Below the pieces are notes generated by a model. That model was not told the DNA's origin and did not search any database. It saw only the letters and a program-made list of their open reading frames with translations. A program made the translations under genes and the position numbers. A stretch of DNA of 64,000 bases from Chryseobacterium sp. c4a (lineage in GTDB: Bacteria; Bacteroidota; Bacteroidia; Flavobacteriales; Weeksellaceae), in assembly GCF_009900745.1 (NCBI RefSeq), contig NZ_WXVU01000010.1, forward strand, positions 74 through 64,073, in the 5' to 3' direction. Numbering within the stretch: position 1 is the first letter of the stretch; each line of letters opens with the position of its first letter. Positions 41,148 through 50,884 of this stretch are shown here, piece after piece.

Positions 41148-42600
41148 TGCTAATCTTCGTCTATTATAAAAAATCGCATAAAATCATTTTCTTGTGTTGT
41201 CTTTAACGACTTGGCCTCTAGATCTAAAGCAGGCTGTTCTTTGGAAGATGAAGGCCAAAAAAATCGTTTATTAAATACCACAGTTTCAGTTCTTGAATCC
41301 ATTACTGCTCGATTTGTTTCCGGTATCCCTTCGTCGCTAATAATAACATGCGCATTGTTTCCTCCCAAACCGAATGAACTTATCCCTCCTCTTAAAACGC
41401 CCTCTACAGCCTCCCATGGCTGATACTTGAGCACAGGATAAAGCGGCGAGTTACTGAAATTGAAACGGGGATTTGGAGTTTCGCAATGCAACGTAGGCGG
41501 CAAATTCCGATTAACTATAGACAATGCGACCTTGATAATACTCGCTGCTCCTGCAGCGCATAATAAATGACCGATATTACTTTTTACACTTCCTACACCG
41601 CAAAATTGTTCTTTTGAATCGGAGTGGTTTAAGGCCCTGGTTAAGCCCCGCAATTCTATCGGATCGCCAATTAATGTTCCGGTACCGTGCGTTTCCACGT
41701 AGGTAATGGTTTTAGGGTTGATATTGGCTTTCTCGATTGCGGACGTAATCAAGTCTGTTTGAGCTTCGGGGTTTGGGGTGGTTACCCCCATGGTATTTCC
41801 ATCGTTGTTAATAACCGAGCTATCTATAAGGGCATAGATTTTTTGATTGTCTGTAATAGCTTGTTCTAAGGACTTCAAAACCAGCACACCACAGCCTTCT
41901 CCAATTCCAATTCCATTTGCATCGGCATCGAAGGTTTTGCAACGACCATCTGGAGACAAAATTTTCGCATTGCTTAAGCCAACAAAAAGTCCTTCATCCA
42001 ATAGGATATCGACACCTCCGGCAAGCGCTATTTCTGACTCGCCACTGAGAATACTCGCGGCAGCTTGATGAATTGCTGTTAGCGAGCTTGAACAGGCTGT
42101 ATCGATAACCATATTTGGCCCTTTAAAATTGTAGATATGGGCTAAATGTGCAGTGATGAAATTCTGACCAATTCCAACGATTCGATCTTTTACACTTCCC
42201 GGATATTTCATTGCGAAATTCGATGTTCTCGCTCCGGCAAATACCCCTACTCTTGTTCCCGACAACGTTTCTTTTTCTATACCGGCATCGTTTAGCGCCT
42301 CTACACTCACCTCTAACCATTGTCGTTGCAGCGGATCTATATACGGAGCCAATGATTCCGGAATATTAAAATAGCCTGGATCAAATTCTTCGATTCTATC
42401 TAAAAAACCTCCGCTATTGGATATACTTTTCCCCGATAAATACCCTCTAGGATGATAAAATTCGGCCTCGCTCCATCGTCCTGCGGGCACCTTACTAATA
42501 CTATCTTTTCCAATTTTTAAGTTGTTCCAAAACTCGGTTATGTTTGATGCTCCCGGAAAATGACAAGCCATCCCAACAATGGCCACTTTTTTCGCAAAGG
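38508..42600 (-). other. Module 5: KS on one protein, DH-ACP-KR on the next
   Basis: The KS is the last domain of the 1,703-aa protein (DTACSS, ETHGTGT, KSNIGH intact). The DH-like domain, ACP (GLDS) and KR open the 4,641-aa protein. Both DH motifs are divergent (HLVYETSTLP and DGSTL). The KR has VLRD, a B-type mark. Confidence 0.65.
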
Positions 42601-45600
42601 TTTTAACTTCCACTTTTTCTTTTGAAGATAAAAACTGTTCCTCGATGTCTTTTGAATGGGTTTTAACCAGATACTCGCAAAAACTGCGGGGTGTAGGTTG
42701 TTCTATAAAGGTAGTCGGATCTAAACTTATACCAAAGGTTTTATCTATTTCGGCAACCAGTTGTATCAGTATAATGGAATCGATTCCGAGTTGTTGAAAT
42801 GATGTATCCAATTTAATCTTGAGCTTATCCATTTTTAGCTCTCGTGATAATATATCGACAAATAGCTCCAAAACATCTTCTAAGGTTTTACTCGAAAATG
42901 GGGCTGTGGTAGAAGGAGGCACCAAGCTATTTTTATCCATTGTCAATGGAAGGTACTTGATCGATTTTTCTAACAAGCTATCGGGATGCCATAATGAACG
43001 ATCCACCATGGCCGGAAGAATTACCCCACGAATGTTATTCGCAAGTAAAATATCCAATAGTTTAAGACCTTCTTCATTTGTTTGACTAAGCAATCCCGTT
43101 TGTAAATAGCTCTTGCTTTTCACTTCTCCAAATCCGGTTTCTTGCCAACTTGACCATTGTATGCTTAATACCGGAAATTTAGCTTGGCAGGATGTAGCAA
43201 AATAATCCATGTAGGCGTTGGCCATTGCGTAATCGGTTTGTCCGGTTCCCAAAGAAGGTATGGCTGAGGCAACCGAAGAAAACATTATAAAGAATTTTAA
43301 CGTTTCCTCTTTCAAACATTCGTATACAGTGTCAAGGGCAATTGTCTTTATGCTGGTTATTTCTTCTATTTCTTGTTTTGACTTGCGAATAAATGCCGGA
43401 TTCTTTTTATTGGTTACACCTGCACTATGAATAAAGGCAGTGATTTTACCCAAAGTATGCTTCACATCAACTAGAAACTTCTGTACCTCTTGCTTATCGG
43501 TTAACAGTACCGAGCCAACCTGCACTTGAGCTCCTAAGGCTTCCAATTCTTGAATTGCTTTCAACTTATTGGACAAACAGCTAGTTTCATTCAAATACAA
43601 GGACCATTCGGTACGAGGTGGAATCTTTTCTCGTCCTGTTAACACTATTTTTTTCAATCCCGAGTGCTTCACAAAATGATATGCACATTGTAATCCTATC
43701 CCGCGTGTTCCTCCCGTTATCCACAAAACATCCTCGCTAGAAAATGTTATGTTGCGGATAGCCATATCCATGTTTTGCTCTTTTAAAATGGGTTGGTAAC
43801 GAATCGATTCGCGAATGCTTATTTCTGATGAATGGCTAGGAGTAAAAAATTCATCCGCAATTTGCTTGGCCAACACGGAGCTTTCTTCGTTTACTGCTAC
43901 ATCTAAATGAAGGCTGGTTAAATGGCGGTATTCCTGTTCTAAGGTTCGGTATAAGGCGGCCGTATCGGCTCCGGCAAAATAGCCAAACGCTTCGTCGAAA
44001 GCTTCTAAGCCTTGCGTTACGCCCATCAATTTTAGTCCTTCCCTTTTACCAAACTCCACTAATTGCTGTATCAAGGGTATCCGTTTATATGTATAATCTC
44101 TTTCTTCTCCGCAGCCTAGCACATCAATCAACCCATCAAATTCAACCCAACGGCTCCAACTTGTACAAAAATCATCCGCAAGGTTATATTCAACAATTTC
44201 AGCTTCATTAAAATATTCGGCTATCTGTTGTGCCAAGCTCATGGTTGCTGTTGAACACAGTAAAATCACTTTGTTCGCCTTTATGTTCTTTTCGGTCATT
44301 TCAAGGGCTAGCCATTTTTTGGCCAGAAATTTCGGTTCCCTCGTGCTACTGACTGACGGCTTTTCTTGCACGGTACTAGCCGTTTCAGTGGATAACCAAT
44401 AGCGTTCTCGTGCAAAGGGATAGGTAGGTAAACTAATGCGCTGAGGAATATCGGTATACAATTGTGACCAATCTATTTTTTTGCCTTCCAGCCATAATTG
44501 CGCAATTTTTGCTAGTCGATCGGGTCTATCTATGTTTGCATACCAATTGTCATCTAGGATTTCGTGTCCGTTCAGTGCCGATTCAACCATTCCTACACTA
44601 ACCTGACTTACTGAATCATTTTGTATAAATGAGGTTAAATGTTCAGCTACTTCATTAATCGTGTGGGCATTAAATGCCAATCGATATTCCATTTCATCTC
44701 TTCCTACTTGCAAGGTATAGGCAAGATCGCGAAGCGCTATTTCATTTTCCTTTTTTAGAAAGCTTACTATGTTGTGGGCCTGTGTATTCAATTGCGCTGA
44801 ACTTTTGGCCGATAAAATAATGAGTTCCGAATTTTGGGCTTGATCATTTTTTTTCTTGCCATTCACATACGCTTCTATTACCATATGGGCATTGGTTCCA
44901 CTAAACCCGAAAGAACTAATGGCAGCTCTCATCGGTACGTTATCATCTGTTTTCCAATCTTTAAGTTCTTTATTGATATAAAAAGGTGATTCTTTAAAAT
45001 CGAAATGCGGCGTAGGGATTTCTACATTAAGTGTTGGCGCTATTTTACGGTATTTCATTGACAGCAACACTTTATGTATACCGGCTATACCTGCCGCCGC
45101 TGAGGCATGTCCGATATTGCTTTTCACGGAACCTAAACCGCAATAATTCTTTTTCAGGCTATTGGCCGTATATACGGCAGACAAGGCTTCCAACTCAATT
45201 GGGTCACCTAATTTAGTGCCCGTTCCATGCAGTTCTACATATTGAATGTTTTCGGGTTGGATATTAAATCTCGAATACACATCGCGCTCAAGTTCTGTTT
45301 GGCTTTTAACACTTGGAGCAGTAATGCCGTTAGTTCTTCCATCTTGATTAATTCCGGAGCCAATTATTACCCCATGAATGTTGTCCTTATCCCTGATTGC
45401 ATCGCTTAACCTTTTTAGTACTACCGCTCCCACTCCTTCTCCGGGCACAAAACCATCAGCACTGGTATCCAGGGTTTTGCATTGCCCATCTTTCGCCAAC
45501 ATGCCTCCTGAACACATGCTTATGTATGAATCTGGAGTTAAGTACAAGCTCACTCCGCCAGCCAATGCCATATCTGTTTCCTTATTGAGTAAAGCCTGAC

Positions 45601-46261
45601 AAGCCAGGTGAATACTGACCATTGAAGAGGAACAAGCGGTATCTAAGGCAATGGCTGGCCCCTTTAAATTTAAATGGTAGGCAATTCGTGCTGCCGCAAT
45701 GGAGTAACTATTGCCCATTGTGGCCGACATACCGGTACTATTACCGTGAAGCATCAGCCCATATTCAAAACTCATAATTCCGAGGTAAACGCCGCATTTC
45801 TTGTTTGAAAGGGTTTCCGTGTTATATCCGGCATCTTCAAAGGCGCTGTAGGCTTCTTGTAAAAATAAACGGTGTTGAGGGTCCATTAGTTCTGCCTCGG
45901 CAGGCGGAATTGAAAAGAAGGATGGGTCAAAATACTCAATATCGTCTACTGCGCCTAACCACTTACAATATGTTTTTCCCTTTCTATATGGAGTAGCATC
46001 GTAATAGTCTTCTATGTTCCATCGGAAAGAAGGTACTTCTTTAATCGAATTTCTTCCTGCGGATAAGTTCTCCCAGTATTGCGCTAAATTCATCGCATCT
46101 GGATATCTACCCGACATGCCGATGATAGCGATTTTATTTTTTTCTTCTATTTTACTCGAAGCTTTTACGTTTACAGCGCTGCTGATCTGTTGTTTGGCCT
46201 CTTCTACACTAATGCTTCCAGATTGAAGAGCTTTTAATATTCTAAGGTTCTGTGCGTTCAT
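41150..46261 (-). CDS. Trans-AT polyketide synthase (1,703 aa)
   Basis: Second large PKS in transcription order, directly after the beta-branching cassette (5-bp gap). Residues 1-35 form a helical docking segment (ILKALQSGSISVEEA). Then come a KS (42-460, Cys near 209; DTACSS, ELHGTGT, KSNIGH), a long KR with its structural half (640-1090; GGTRGIG, DYAMANAY), an ACP (Ser near 1161, GIDS) and a second KS (1225-1640, Cys near 1389; DTACSS, ETHGTGT, KSNIGH). A 60-residue tail follows with no ACP. The second KS must therefore work with the DH-ACP-KR at the start of the next protein, whose gene begins 2 bp further on. There is no AT. The KR contains a two-residue longer SSVASAIPSLG loop but keeps its catalytic residues. 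Confidence 0.93.
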   Translation of the reverse strand: MNAQNLRILKALQSGSISVEEAKQQISSAVNVKASSKIEEKNKIAIIGMSGRYPDAMNLAQYWENLSAGRNSIKEVPSFRWNIEDYYDATPYRKGKTYCKWLGAVDDIEYFDPSFFSIPPAEAELMDPQHRLFLQEAYSAFEDAGYNTETLSNKKCGVYLGIMSFEYGLMLHGNSTGMSATMGNSYSIAAARIAYHLNLKGPAIALDTACSSSMVSIHLACQALLNKETDMALAGGVSLYLTPDSYISMCSGGMLAKDGQCKTLDTSADGFVPGEGVGAVVLKRLSDAIRDKDNIHGVIIGSGINQDGRTNGITAPSVKSQTELERDVYSRFNIQPENIQYVELHGTGTKLGDPIELEALSAVYTANSLKKNYCGLGSVKSNIGHASAAAGIAGIHKVLLSMKYRKIAPTLNVEIPTPHFDFKESPFYINKELKDWKTDDNVPMRAAISSFGFSGTNAHMVIEAYVNGKKKNDQAQNSELIILSAKSSAQLNTQAHNIVSFLKKENEIALRDLAYTLQVGRDEMEYRLAFNAHTINEVAEHLTSFIQNDSVSQVSVGMVESALNGHEILDDNWYANIDRPDRLAKIAQLWLEGKKIDWSQLYTDIPQRISLPTYPFARERYWLSTETASTVQEKPSVSSTREPKFLAKKWLALEMTEKNIKANKVILLCSTATMSLAQQIAEYFNEAEIVEYNLADDFCTSWSRWVEFDGLIDVLGCGEERDYTYKRIPLIQQLVEFGKREGLKLMGVTQGLEAFDEAFGYFAGADTAALYRTLEQEYRHLTSLHLDVAVNEESSVLAKQIADEFFTPSHSSEISIRESIRYQPILKEQNMDMAIRNITFSSEDVLWITGGTRGIGLQCAYHFVKHSGLKKIVLTGREKIPPRTEWSLYLNETSCLSNKLKAIQELEALGAQVQVGSVLLTDKQEVQKFLVDVKHTLGKITAFIHSAGVTNKKNPAFIRKSKQEIEEITSIKTIALDTVYECLKEETLKFFIMFSSVASAIPSLGTGQTDYAMANAYMDYFATSCQAKFPVLSIQWSSWQETGFGEVKSKSYLQTGLLSQTNEEGLKLLDILLANNIRGVILPAMVDRSLWHPDSLLEKSIKYLPLTMDKNSLVPPSTTAPFSSKTLEDVLELFVDILSRELKMDKLKIKLDTSFQQLGIDSIILIQLVAEIDKTFGISLDPTTFIEQPTPRSFCEYLVKTHSKDIEEQFLSSKEKVEVKTFAKKVAIVGMACHFPGASNITEFWNNLKIGKDSISKVPAGRWSEAEFYHPRGYLSGKSISNSGGFLDRIEEFDPGYFNIPESLAPYIDPLQRQWLEVSVEALNDAGIEKETLSGTRVGVFAGARTSNFAMKYPGSVKDRIVGIGQNFITAHLAHIYNFKGPNMVIDTACSSSLTAIHQAAASILSGESEIALAGGVDILLDEGLFVGLSNAKILSPDGRCKTFDADANGIGIGEGCGVLVLKSLEQAITDNQKIYALIDSSVINNDGNTMGVTTPNPEAQTDLITSAIEKANINPKTITYVETHGTGTLIGDPIELRGLTRALNHSDSKEQFCGVGSVKSNIGHLLCAAGAASIIKVALSIVNRNLPPTLHCETPNPRFNFSNSPLYPVLKYQPWEAVEGVLRGGISSFGLGGNNAHVIISDEGIPETNRAVMDSRTETVVFNKRFFWPSSSKEQPALDLEAKSLKTTQENDFMRFFIIDED
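42634..46261 (-). other. Module 4: docking-KS-KR-ACP
   Basis: First module after the beta-branch. The KR lacks the B-type Asp (GVTNKK at that point), so an A-type beta-hydroxy group is predicted. Confidence 0.75.
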
Positions 46262-46266
46262 AGTTT

Positions 46267-47016
46267 TTATTTTCCGAAAAAATTTAAAATTCGTTCTTTC
46301 ACTTCGGGATGATGAAAAGTTATTTCATGCATGGTGAGTTCTTCGTCTATAACTTTGGAAAGTTCTTGGCGTATTTGCTTCACCAAATGATTCTTTAAGG
46401 TTACCAATGCCAATCGAGGTTTCTCGGCGAGTTGGTTCGCGAGTTGTTGTGCATAGGGCACTACCTCGCTTCTCGCCAACACCTTAAATGGAATTCCTCT
46501 TTTTTCGAGGTCATCGCCTCGAAAGTTGCTCCCGCTTAAGAGCATTTCCTCTGATAATGCTAATCCTAATTTTTTGGGTAAAATATAGGTGGCTCCCATA
46601 CCCGGAGTGAAACCGTATCGCATAAAATTAGTCGTGTATATACTTTCTCTGCTTAACACAACAAAATCGGCAAATAACCCCATCACAAAGCCTCCTCCAA
46701 TGGCATGGCCTTGCATAGCCGATATTACCGGAATGGGGCAATTAAGCGCCAGGCTGTATAAATTGGAATCTGAAAATTTAATTTTCTTATCGTAGATATC
46801 GAGCAGACCCTGCATACTCCCTCCTGAGGCAAAATAATTTGAATATCCGGTAAGAATTACGGCTTTGTATTTCTCATTTGAAGCAATGTTTTCAAATACA
46901 CGGACTAATGCATCCGTTAATTCGGGTGAAAATGCATTTTTATATTCTTCATCCTTCATCACAACCTGCAAAATGCTGGGTGTTATTTCTAAGGTTTCAA
47001 TCACTGATTTTTCCAT
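46267..47016 (-). CDS. pksI: Enoyl-CoA hydratase-like decarboxylase of the beta-branching cassette (ECH2, PksI-type)
   Basis: A 249-aa crotonase-fold protein. The oxyanion-hole regions are NYFASGGSMQGL (near 62) and MQGHAIGGG (near 100), which match PksI-type ECH2 enzymes. These decarboxylate the ACP-bound 3-methylglutaconyl intermediate to leave a beta-methyl alkene. It is the fifth gene of the cassette, 28 bp after the dehydratase gene and 5 bp before the next PKS gene. The pair can be told apart because this protein has FASGG where the partner has FCLGAD. The symbol marks the family as named in Bacillus; the pathway here is different. Confidence 0.88.
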   Translation of the reverse strand: MEKSVIETLEITPSILQVVMKDEEYKNAFSPELTDALVRVFENIASNEKYKAVILTGYSNYFASGGSMQGLLDIYDKKIKFSDSNLYSLALNCPIPVISAMQGHAIGGGFVMGLFADFVVLSRESIYTTNFMRYGFTPGMGATYILPKKLGLALSEEMLLSGSNFRGDDLEKRGIPFKVLARSEVVPYAQQLANQLAEKPRLALVTLKNHLVKQIRQELSKVIDEELTMHEITFHHPEVKERILNFFGK

Positions 47017-47044
47017 ATTCCGGTATTAAAATATCGTGGTGTTA

Positions 47045-47836
47045 TTAACTCGTACTACCTAAATTATTTTCCCATGGAAGCTTTTCATTTTGAATATAAT
47101 CGGCAATAACACTCAGAATTTTGGGGTCGGAGAAAATTGCTTGATTCGAGCTAACGGCATATCCCTGTACCTCGCTAAGAAAATTATCTAAGTCCTTTCT
47201 GTACTTTTTATATCTCCTAATTCCCTCTTTTGGTAGTTTTTCCAATCTACGCATATGTGTTTTAAGTAATGAATCGCTGTCTGCCGCATAGGCATCCACT
47301 AGGCCGTAGTGCTGAGCGACTTCTGCCGAAAAGGACTTGGTCATTAAGGTTAAATAGTGCGATTTTTGGTAACCCACTTTTCGAATAAGAAATGGTAGCA
47401 CGCAAGCGGGAAACAATCCAAATAACAACTCAGATAAACCGAATTGAGCACTATTTTTGGCTAGTACCACATCACAAGCGGCCACAAAACCTAAACCTCC
47501 GGCATTTACTCTTCCTTCTACATGTGCCAAAGACACGTAAGGTCCTGTAGCTAACTTTAGCCAAATTGAGTATAGCTTATCGGGAATTTTATCCGACATC
47601 GGTATTTGCTCGAAATTTGATACTATGGAATCTAAATCAGCACCCAGACAAAATATATCGGGTCTTCCTTCGAAAACAACTACTGTACTTTTTTCTTCGC
47701 ATATGGCTAATACCTGATCAATTTCATCCACCATAACTGCATCAATTGTATTTTTTGCCTCCGGCCGATTAAATTTGATAAAGCAAATTGTTCCGCGAAA
47801 TTGAACTTCGAGCGTTTGATACCTTAGGTTATCCAT
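47045..47836 (-). CDS. pksH: Enoyl-CoA hydratase-like dehydratase of the beta-branching cassette (ECH1, PksH-type)
   Basis: A 263-aa crotonase-fold protein. The motifs VVFEGRPDIFCLGADLD (near 53-69) and VNAGGLGFVAACD (near 110-122) match PksH/CurE-type ECH1. This enzyme dehydrates HMG-ACP to 3-methylglutaconyl-ACP. Its start overlaps the end of the HMG synthase gene by 13 bp, suggesting translational coupling. The order ACP, KS, HMGS, ECH1, ECH2 is the standard one for these cassettes. Confidence 0.88.
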   Translation of the reverse strand: MDNLRYQTLEVQFRGTICFIKFNRPEAKNTIDAVMVDEIDQVLAICEEKSTVVVFEGRPDIFCLGADLDSIVSNFEQIPMSDKIPDKLYSIWLKLATGPYVSLAHVEGRVNAGGLGFVAACDVVLAKNSAQFGLSELLFGLFPACVLPFLIRKVGYQKSHYLTLMTKSFSAEVAQHYGLVDAYAADSDSLLKTHMRRLEKLPKEGIRRYKKYRKDLDNFLSEVQGYAVSSNQAIFSDPKILSVIADYIQNEKLPWENNLGSTS

Positions 47837-49083
47837 TTATAATTGCGATGAAAGTTCGTTATATTTGTTAAGATTAGACGTTCAGATTGGTCGGTTGAAA
47901 TTATTTCAGGTACCCTATCTAAATTAAGTTGAATATCGCGTGTTCCAAATTTTATCGTATCGCTTCCCTTCAATAACTCGTCGTATTCACTCATGGATAG
48001 CTCATATCGTTGATCGAGCTGCCTTTCAATGTTATACTGCTGAACATGTTTTTGGCCAGCGGATGTAACTACGCCGCTATAAAATTCTGAACAACAACCT
48101 GAGCCGTAAGAAAAGCATCCAATACGTTTAGCACGCTCAAACGCTCCCTTTTCTATCGTACTCAATAGCGATAAAAAAACCGTGGCCCCCATAATATTTC
48201 CCACGCGTTGACAATAGCTCAATCCCGGAACCACTCGTTCGTTGAAATCATTTTCTATATCGGAAGGCGCCGCTTTAAGCATCTTTCTCATCATGGTTCT
48301 ATGTGCACCCTTTACCATTCCACCAAATGGCGTGTGAAAAGTCAGGTATTGAAAGCTATCGCGATACGAGGCTCCTATTACTCTTTTTTGATATTCCAGA
48401 AATGCATTTTCACAACAATCTAAGTAGGCCAAAAGCGACATATCTACATCGCCGGCTTCGCCATCGGTAACGGGTCTACAGGTATCCATAATTTCATAGC
48501 CGTAATATCCGCTAGCCCCTTGATCCAATTGAAAAACATGAGGGCTATCACTTACCAACATGGCTACGGCTCCCGCTCCACCACTCGGTTCGGCGAATGA
48601 CCAATCTTGTTCTTCCAAAGAAATTCCCGGCACAATCATAAACCTGGAAATATCGCTGGCAATTACCAAGGCCTTTGCACCGGGCGAGGTATTGGAGAGA
48701 ATAAAGTTAACCGCCATTTGAAATCCAATCGTACCTGAATAACACGCTTGTTTAACCTCCATCATTCTACAGTTTTTACTCAGGTTTAGGTATTTATGAA
48801 TATAGGTACTGACGGATTTACCGAAATCGATTCCGGATTCAGTACAGGTAATTAACAATTCTATTTTTTGTTTTTCTTCCTCGGATAACTTATCCACTAT
48901 AGGCTTCGCCGCATTTACCCCAAACGATATGGGATCTTCGAAAGGCATTGCCACTGCTTTCTCTTTCATCATTAAGTTGACGAACCTTTTAGTATCTAAC
49001 TGTCTATGAAGGGCAAGCTTGTTCACATCTAAAAAAGCACTCCCTGCATAAACGTTCATGGATTCTATTCCTACATTGATCAT
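47824..49083 (-). CDS. pksG: HMG-CoA synthase homologue for polyketide beta-branching (PksG-type)
   Basis: A 419-aa thiolase-fold enzyme of the HMG-CoA synthase family. The catalytic Glu is in ITCTESGID (near 83), the nucleophilic Cys in EVKQACYSGT (near 114), and the active-site His in FHTPFGGMVKGAHR (near 250). It condenses the acetyl group carried on the free ACP with the beta-keto carbon of the chain on the PKS ACP. The target is most likely the tandem ACPs at the end of the preceding PKS. Length and motifs are those of complete, active members. Confidence 0.92.
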   Translation of the reverse strand: MINVGIESMNVYAGSAFLDVNKLALHRQLDTKRFVNLMMKEKAVAMPFEDPISFGVNAAKPIVDKLSEEEKQKIELLITCTESGIDFGKSVSTYIHKYLNLSKNCRMMEVKQACYSGTIGFQMAVNFILSNTSPGAKALVIASDISRFMIVPGISLEEQDWSFAEPSGGAGAVAMLVSDSPHVFQLDQGASGYYGYEIMDTCRPVTDGEAGDVDMSLLAYLDCCENAFLEYQKRVIGASYRDSFQYLTFHTPFGGMVKGAHRTMMRKMLKAAPSDIENDFNERVVPGLSYCQRVGNIMGATVFLSLLSTIEKGAFERAKRIGCFSYGSGCCSEFYSGVVTSAGQKHVQQYNIERQLDQRYELSMSEYDELLKGSDTIKFGTRDIQLNLDRVPEIISTDQSERLILTNITNFHRNYKWIT

Positions 49084-49398
49084 ATTTTGATTTTGATTTT
49101 TAGGTATACTCGATTGATAACTGATTAAGATTTATAGGTAGGAGTGTTCGAAACCTTACGGAGCTTAAAAAAATACCGTCTTTGCGAGGAGGCACGACGA
49201 AGTAATCTTTCATACTAAGAAATAAAAGATGAATATAGCATGATAGATTGCTTCACTTCCTCCCACAAGCCCAATCCTTCGGTTCGCAATGACAGCGATT
49301 TAGAGGTTTCTGCTAAAAATAGGCTTGCTGGCTATGAAGCGAAAATCCCGACTAATAGAAAAAAAGGTTCGAACACCCCATATTTATAGGCCTTTTAA
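49084..49398. other. Intergenic gap in the cassette, occupied by a repeat element
   Basis: The only sizeable gap inside the beta-branching cassette (315 bp). Nearly all of it is the inverted-repeat element listed at 49131-49390. No coding frame is seen. Confidence 0.7.
49131..49390. mobile_element. MITE-like inverted-repeat element inside the PKS operon
   Basis: The outer ends are imperfect inverted repeats: AGGAGTGTTCGAAACCTT on the left and AAGGTTCGAACACCCC on the right. Inside lies a second inverted pair: TTGCGAGGAGGCACGACGAA and AATCT on the left against AGATTGCTTCACTTCC and TTCGCAATGACA on the right. The inner sequence resembles the widespread GTCATTGCGAGGA...GAAGCAATCT intergenic repeat of many Bacteroidetes. 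It codes for nothing, so any movement would need a transposase in trans. Confidence 0.65.
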
Positions 49399-50646
49399 TT
49401 AGCTTTTAAGTTTTTTTGATTCTATTTTCTGTACGCAAACCGCAGTGTTAATCCCGCCAAATCCATAACTGAGCTTGAGGGCATTTTTAATTGAACAGGG
49501 AATCGCCTTCTCTTTTACCCACTTCATATGTGTGTTAATTGGGTCCTCTAAATTCAAAGAGGGATGTAGTTGCCCTTCTTTCATTTGCAGTAATAAGGCA
49601 ATCATTTCTACCAGCCCTGCGGCAGAAAGCCCGTGGCCTATTATCGATTTTGTGGTATTGATACAAGCCTCAGATAAACCACTCTCTATAAACGCTTTAA
49701 GTTCGGTTTCATCGCCCAATGGAGATCCTGTACCGTGTGGACTAACATAATCGATGTTTTCGGCTTTTAGTTTTGCCATTTTTAGCGCATCTTTTATTAC
49801 ATGCAATTCGCCTTCATAAGAGGGATTCGGGTTTCTGTTTGCGTCCATCGCAATGCTCCAACCGGTAAATTGAGCGTAGGAATCTTGGCTTCTTTCCTGT
49901 GCATGCGCCTTGGATTCGACTACAATAGCACCGCAGCATTCTCCGTAAATAAAACCATCGTGTTTCTTGTCAAAAGGACGACAAGCCATTTGTGGTTCAT
50001 TTTTAAATACTTCTGATCCCATTGCATTCGCAACTTTAAAAGCTTGCAGCTCCATATAGGAAAGGTCCATCAATGCGCCAATTGCAATGCAAACTTTCAG
50101 GCTACCCGACTGAACTGCTTCAATCGCCTGTATCAATGCCATTTGACCACTAGCGGAGGCTCCTCCAACAGAATAAGCTCTACCCTTTATACCAAACTGT
50201 TCTGTGCACATTCCACAAACGTCTGTGTCCATAAATGAAAGTGCATAGTTGGGTTTTAAATATGGTAGTTTGTTATTGAATGACTCAAAGGTTTGCAAGA
50301 GTTCTCTTTGTTGAAAATTCGATCCACCTATTACAAGTCCAATGTTATAGGGGTCTAGGTCTTGAAGATTTGCTTCTTCCCAAGCTTCTGCTAATGTTAC
50401 GAGCGCTGCTTTTGCTGACAATGACGTGTTTCGTATTAGCCTTTTTGAGAAGCGTTCTGGAAGGATTAATTCCTGCATTTCTGCACCAATAAAAGCAGTT
50501 CCTTTTTGACGTCCCTCTCGCTCCATCACACGAAAGGCAGAGCGGCCTTGCAGTAAGTTTTCAAAAAAAGCCGATTTTCCTTGACCAATGGCCGATGTAA
50601 TCCCTATTCCTGTAACTACTATCTCATGACGCTTGGTAGTTTTCAT
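49399..50646 (-). CDS. pksF: Decarboxylative ketosynthase of the beta-branching cassette (PksF-type)
   Basis: A 415-aa free-standing ketosynthase. At the active-site position it reads YSVGGASASG: the Cys of elongating KSs is Ser. Both His motifs are kept (SPHGTGS near 304 and KSIIGH near 338). This Cys-to-Ser change marks the decarboxylase of HMGS cassettes, which turns malonyl-ACP into the acetyl-ACP used by HMG synthase. The start overlaps the free ACP gene by 23 bp, so the two are coupled. A 315-bp gap with a repeat element separates it from HMGS. Confidence 0.92.
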   Translation of the reverse strand: MKTTKRHEIVVTGIGITSAIGQGKSAFFENLLQGRSAFRVMEREGRQKGTAFIGAEMQELILPERFSKRLIRNTSLSAKAALVTLAEAWEEANLQDLDPYNIGLVIGGSNFQQRELLQTFESFNNKLPYLKPNYALSFMDTDVCGMCTEQFGIKGRAYSVGGASASGQMALIQAIEAVQSGSLKVCIAIGALMDLSYMELQAFKVANAMGSEVFKNEPQMACRPFDKKHDGFIYGECCGAIVVESKAHAQERSQDSYAQFTGWSIAMDANRNPNPSYEGELHVIKDALKMAKLKAENIDYVSPHGTGSPLGDETELKAFIESGLSEACINTTKSIIGHGLSAAGLVEMIALLLQMKEGQLHPSLNLEDPINTHMKWVKEKAIPCSIKNALKLSYGFGGINTAVCVQKIESKKLKS

Positions 50647-50872
50647 AAAACAATTGTGCTAATTCTCCGATATTTTTAACTTTTATTAATTGTGTTTGAG
50701 GAATATCAATGGATAAGGTTTCTTTAATCATAATAACTATTTCGACACGATCCATCGAATTAGCCCCCAAATCTGTTAAACTTTCCTCGTAGCTAAAATT
50801 ATGGTCTTCTAATTCAGGTATTACCTCTATTATATGTTTGGTTATTAAATGGAATATTTCTTCTTGATTCAT
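50624..50872 (-). CDS. acpK: Free-standing acyl carrier protein of the beta-branching cassette (AcpK-type)
   Basis: An 82-aa ACP. The phosphopantetheine site is LGANSMDRVEI with Ser near residue 39; GANS in place of GxDS is typical of donor ACPs in HMGS cassettes. It carries malonyl, then acetyl, for the HMG synthase step. Its gene lies 12 bp after the first PKS gene and overlaps the KS gene. Confidence 0.92.
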   Translation of the reverse strand: MNQEEIFHLITKHIIEVIPELEDHNFSYEESLTDLGANSMDRVEIVIMIKETLSIDIPQTQLIKVKNIGELAQLFYENYQAS

Positions 50873-50884
50873 ATCTGTTTATAT

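Noticed and set aside
43230..43290. Loss of catalytic Ser in the KR of the 1,703-aa PKS
   Set aside because: The loop SSVASAIPSLGTGQ is two residues longer than in the other KRs, so the Ser is kept when the loop is aligned.
46267..47836. Enoyl-CoA hydratase pair as fatty-acid beta-oxidation genes
   Set aside because: They are coupled to an HMG synthase gene and carry the ECH1 and ECH2 signature motifs of polyketide beta-branching.
49399..50646. Free-standing KS as a chain-elongating fatty-acid FabF
   Set aside because: The active-site Cys is Ser (GGASASG) and it lies in an HMGS cassette, which fits a malonyl-ACP decarboxylase.
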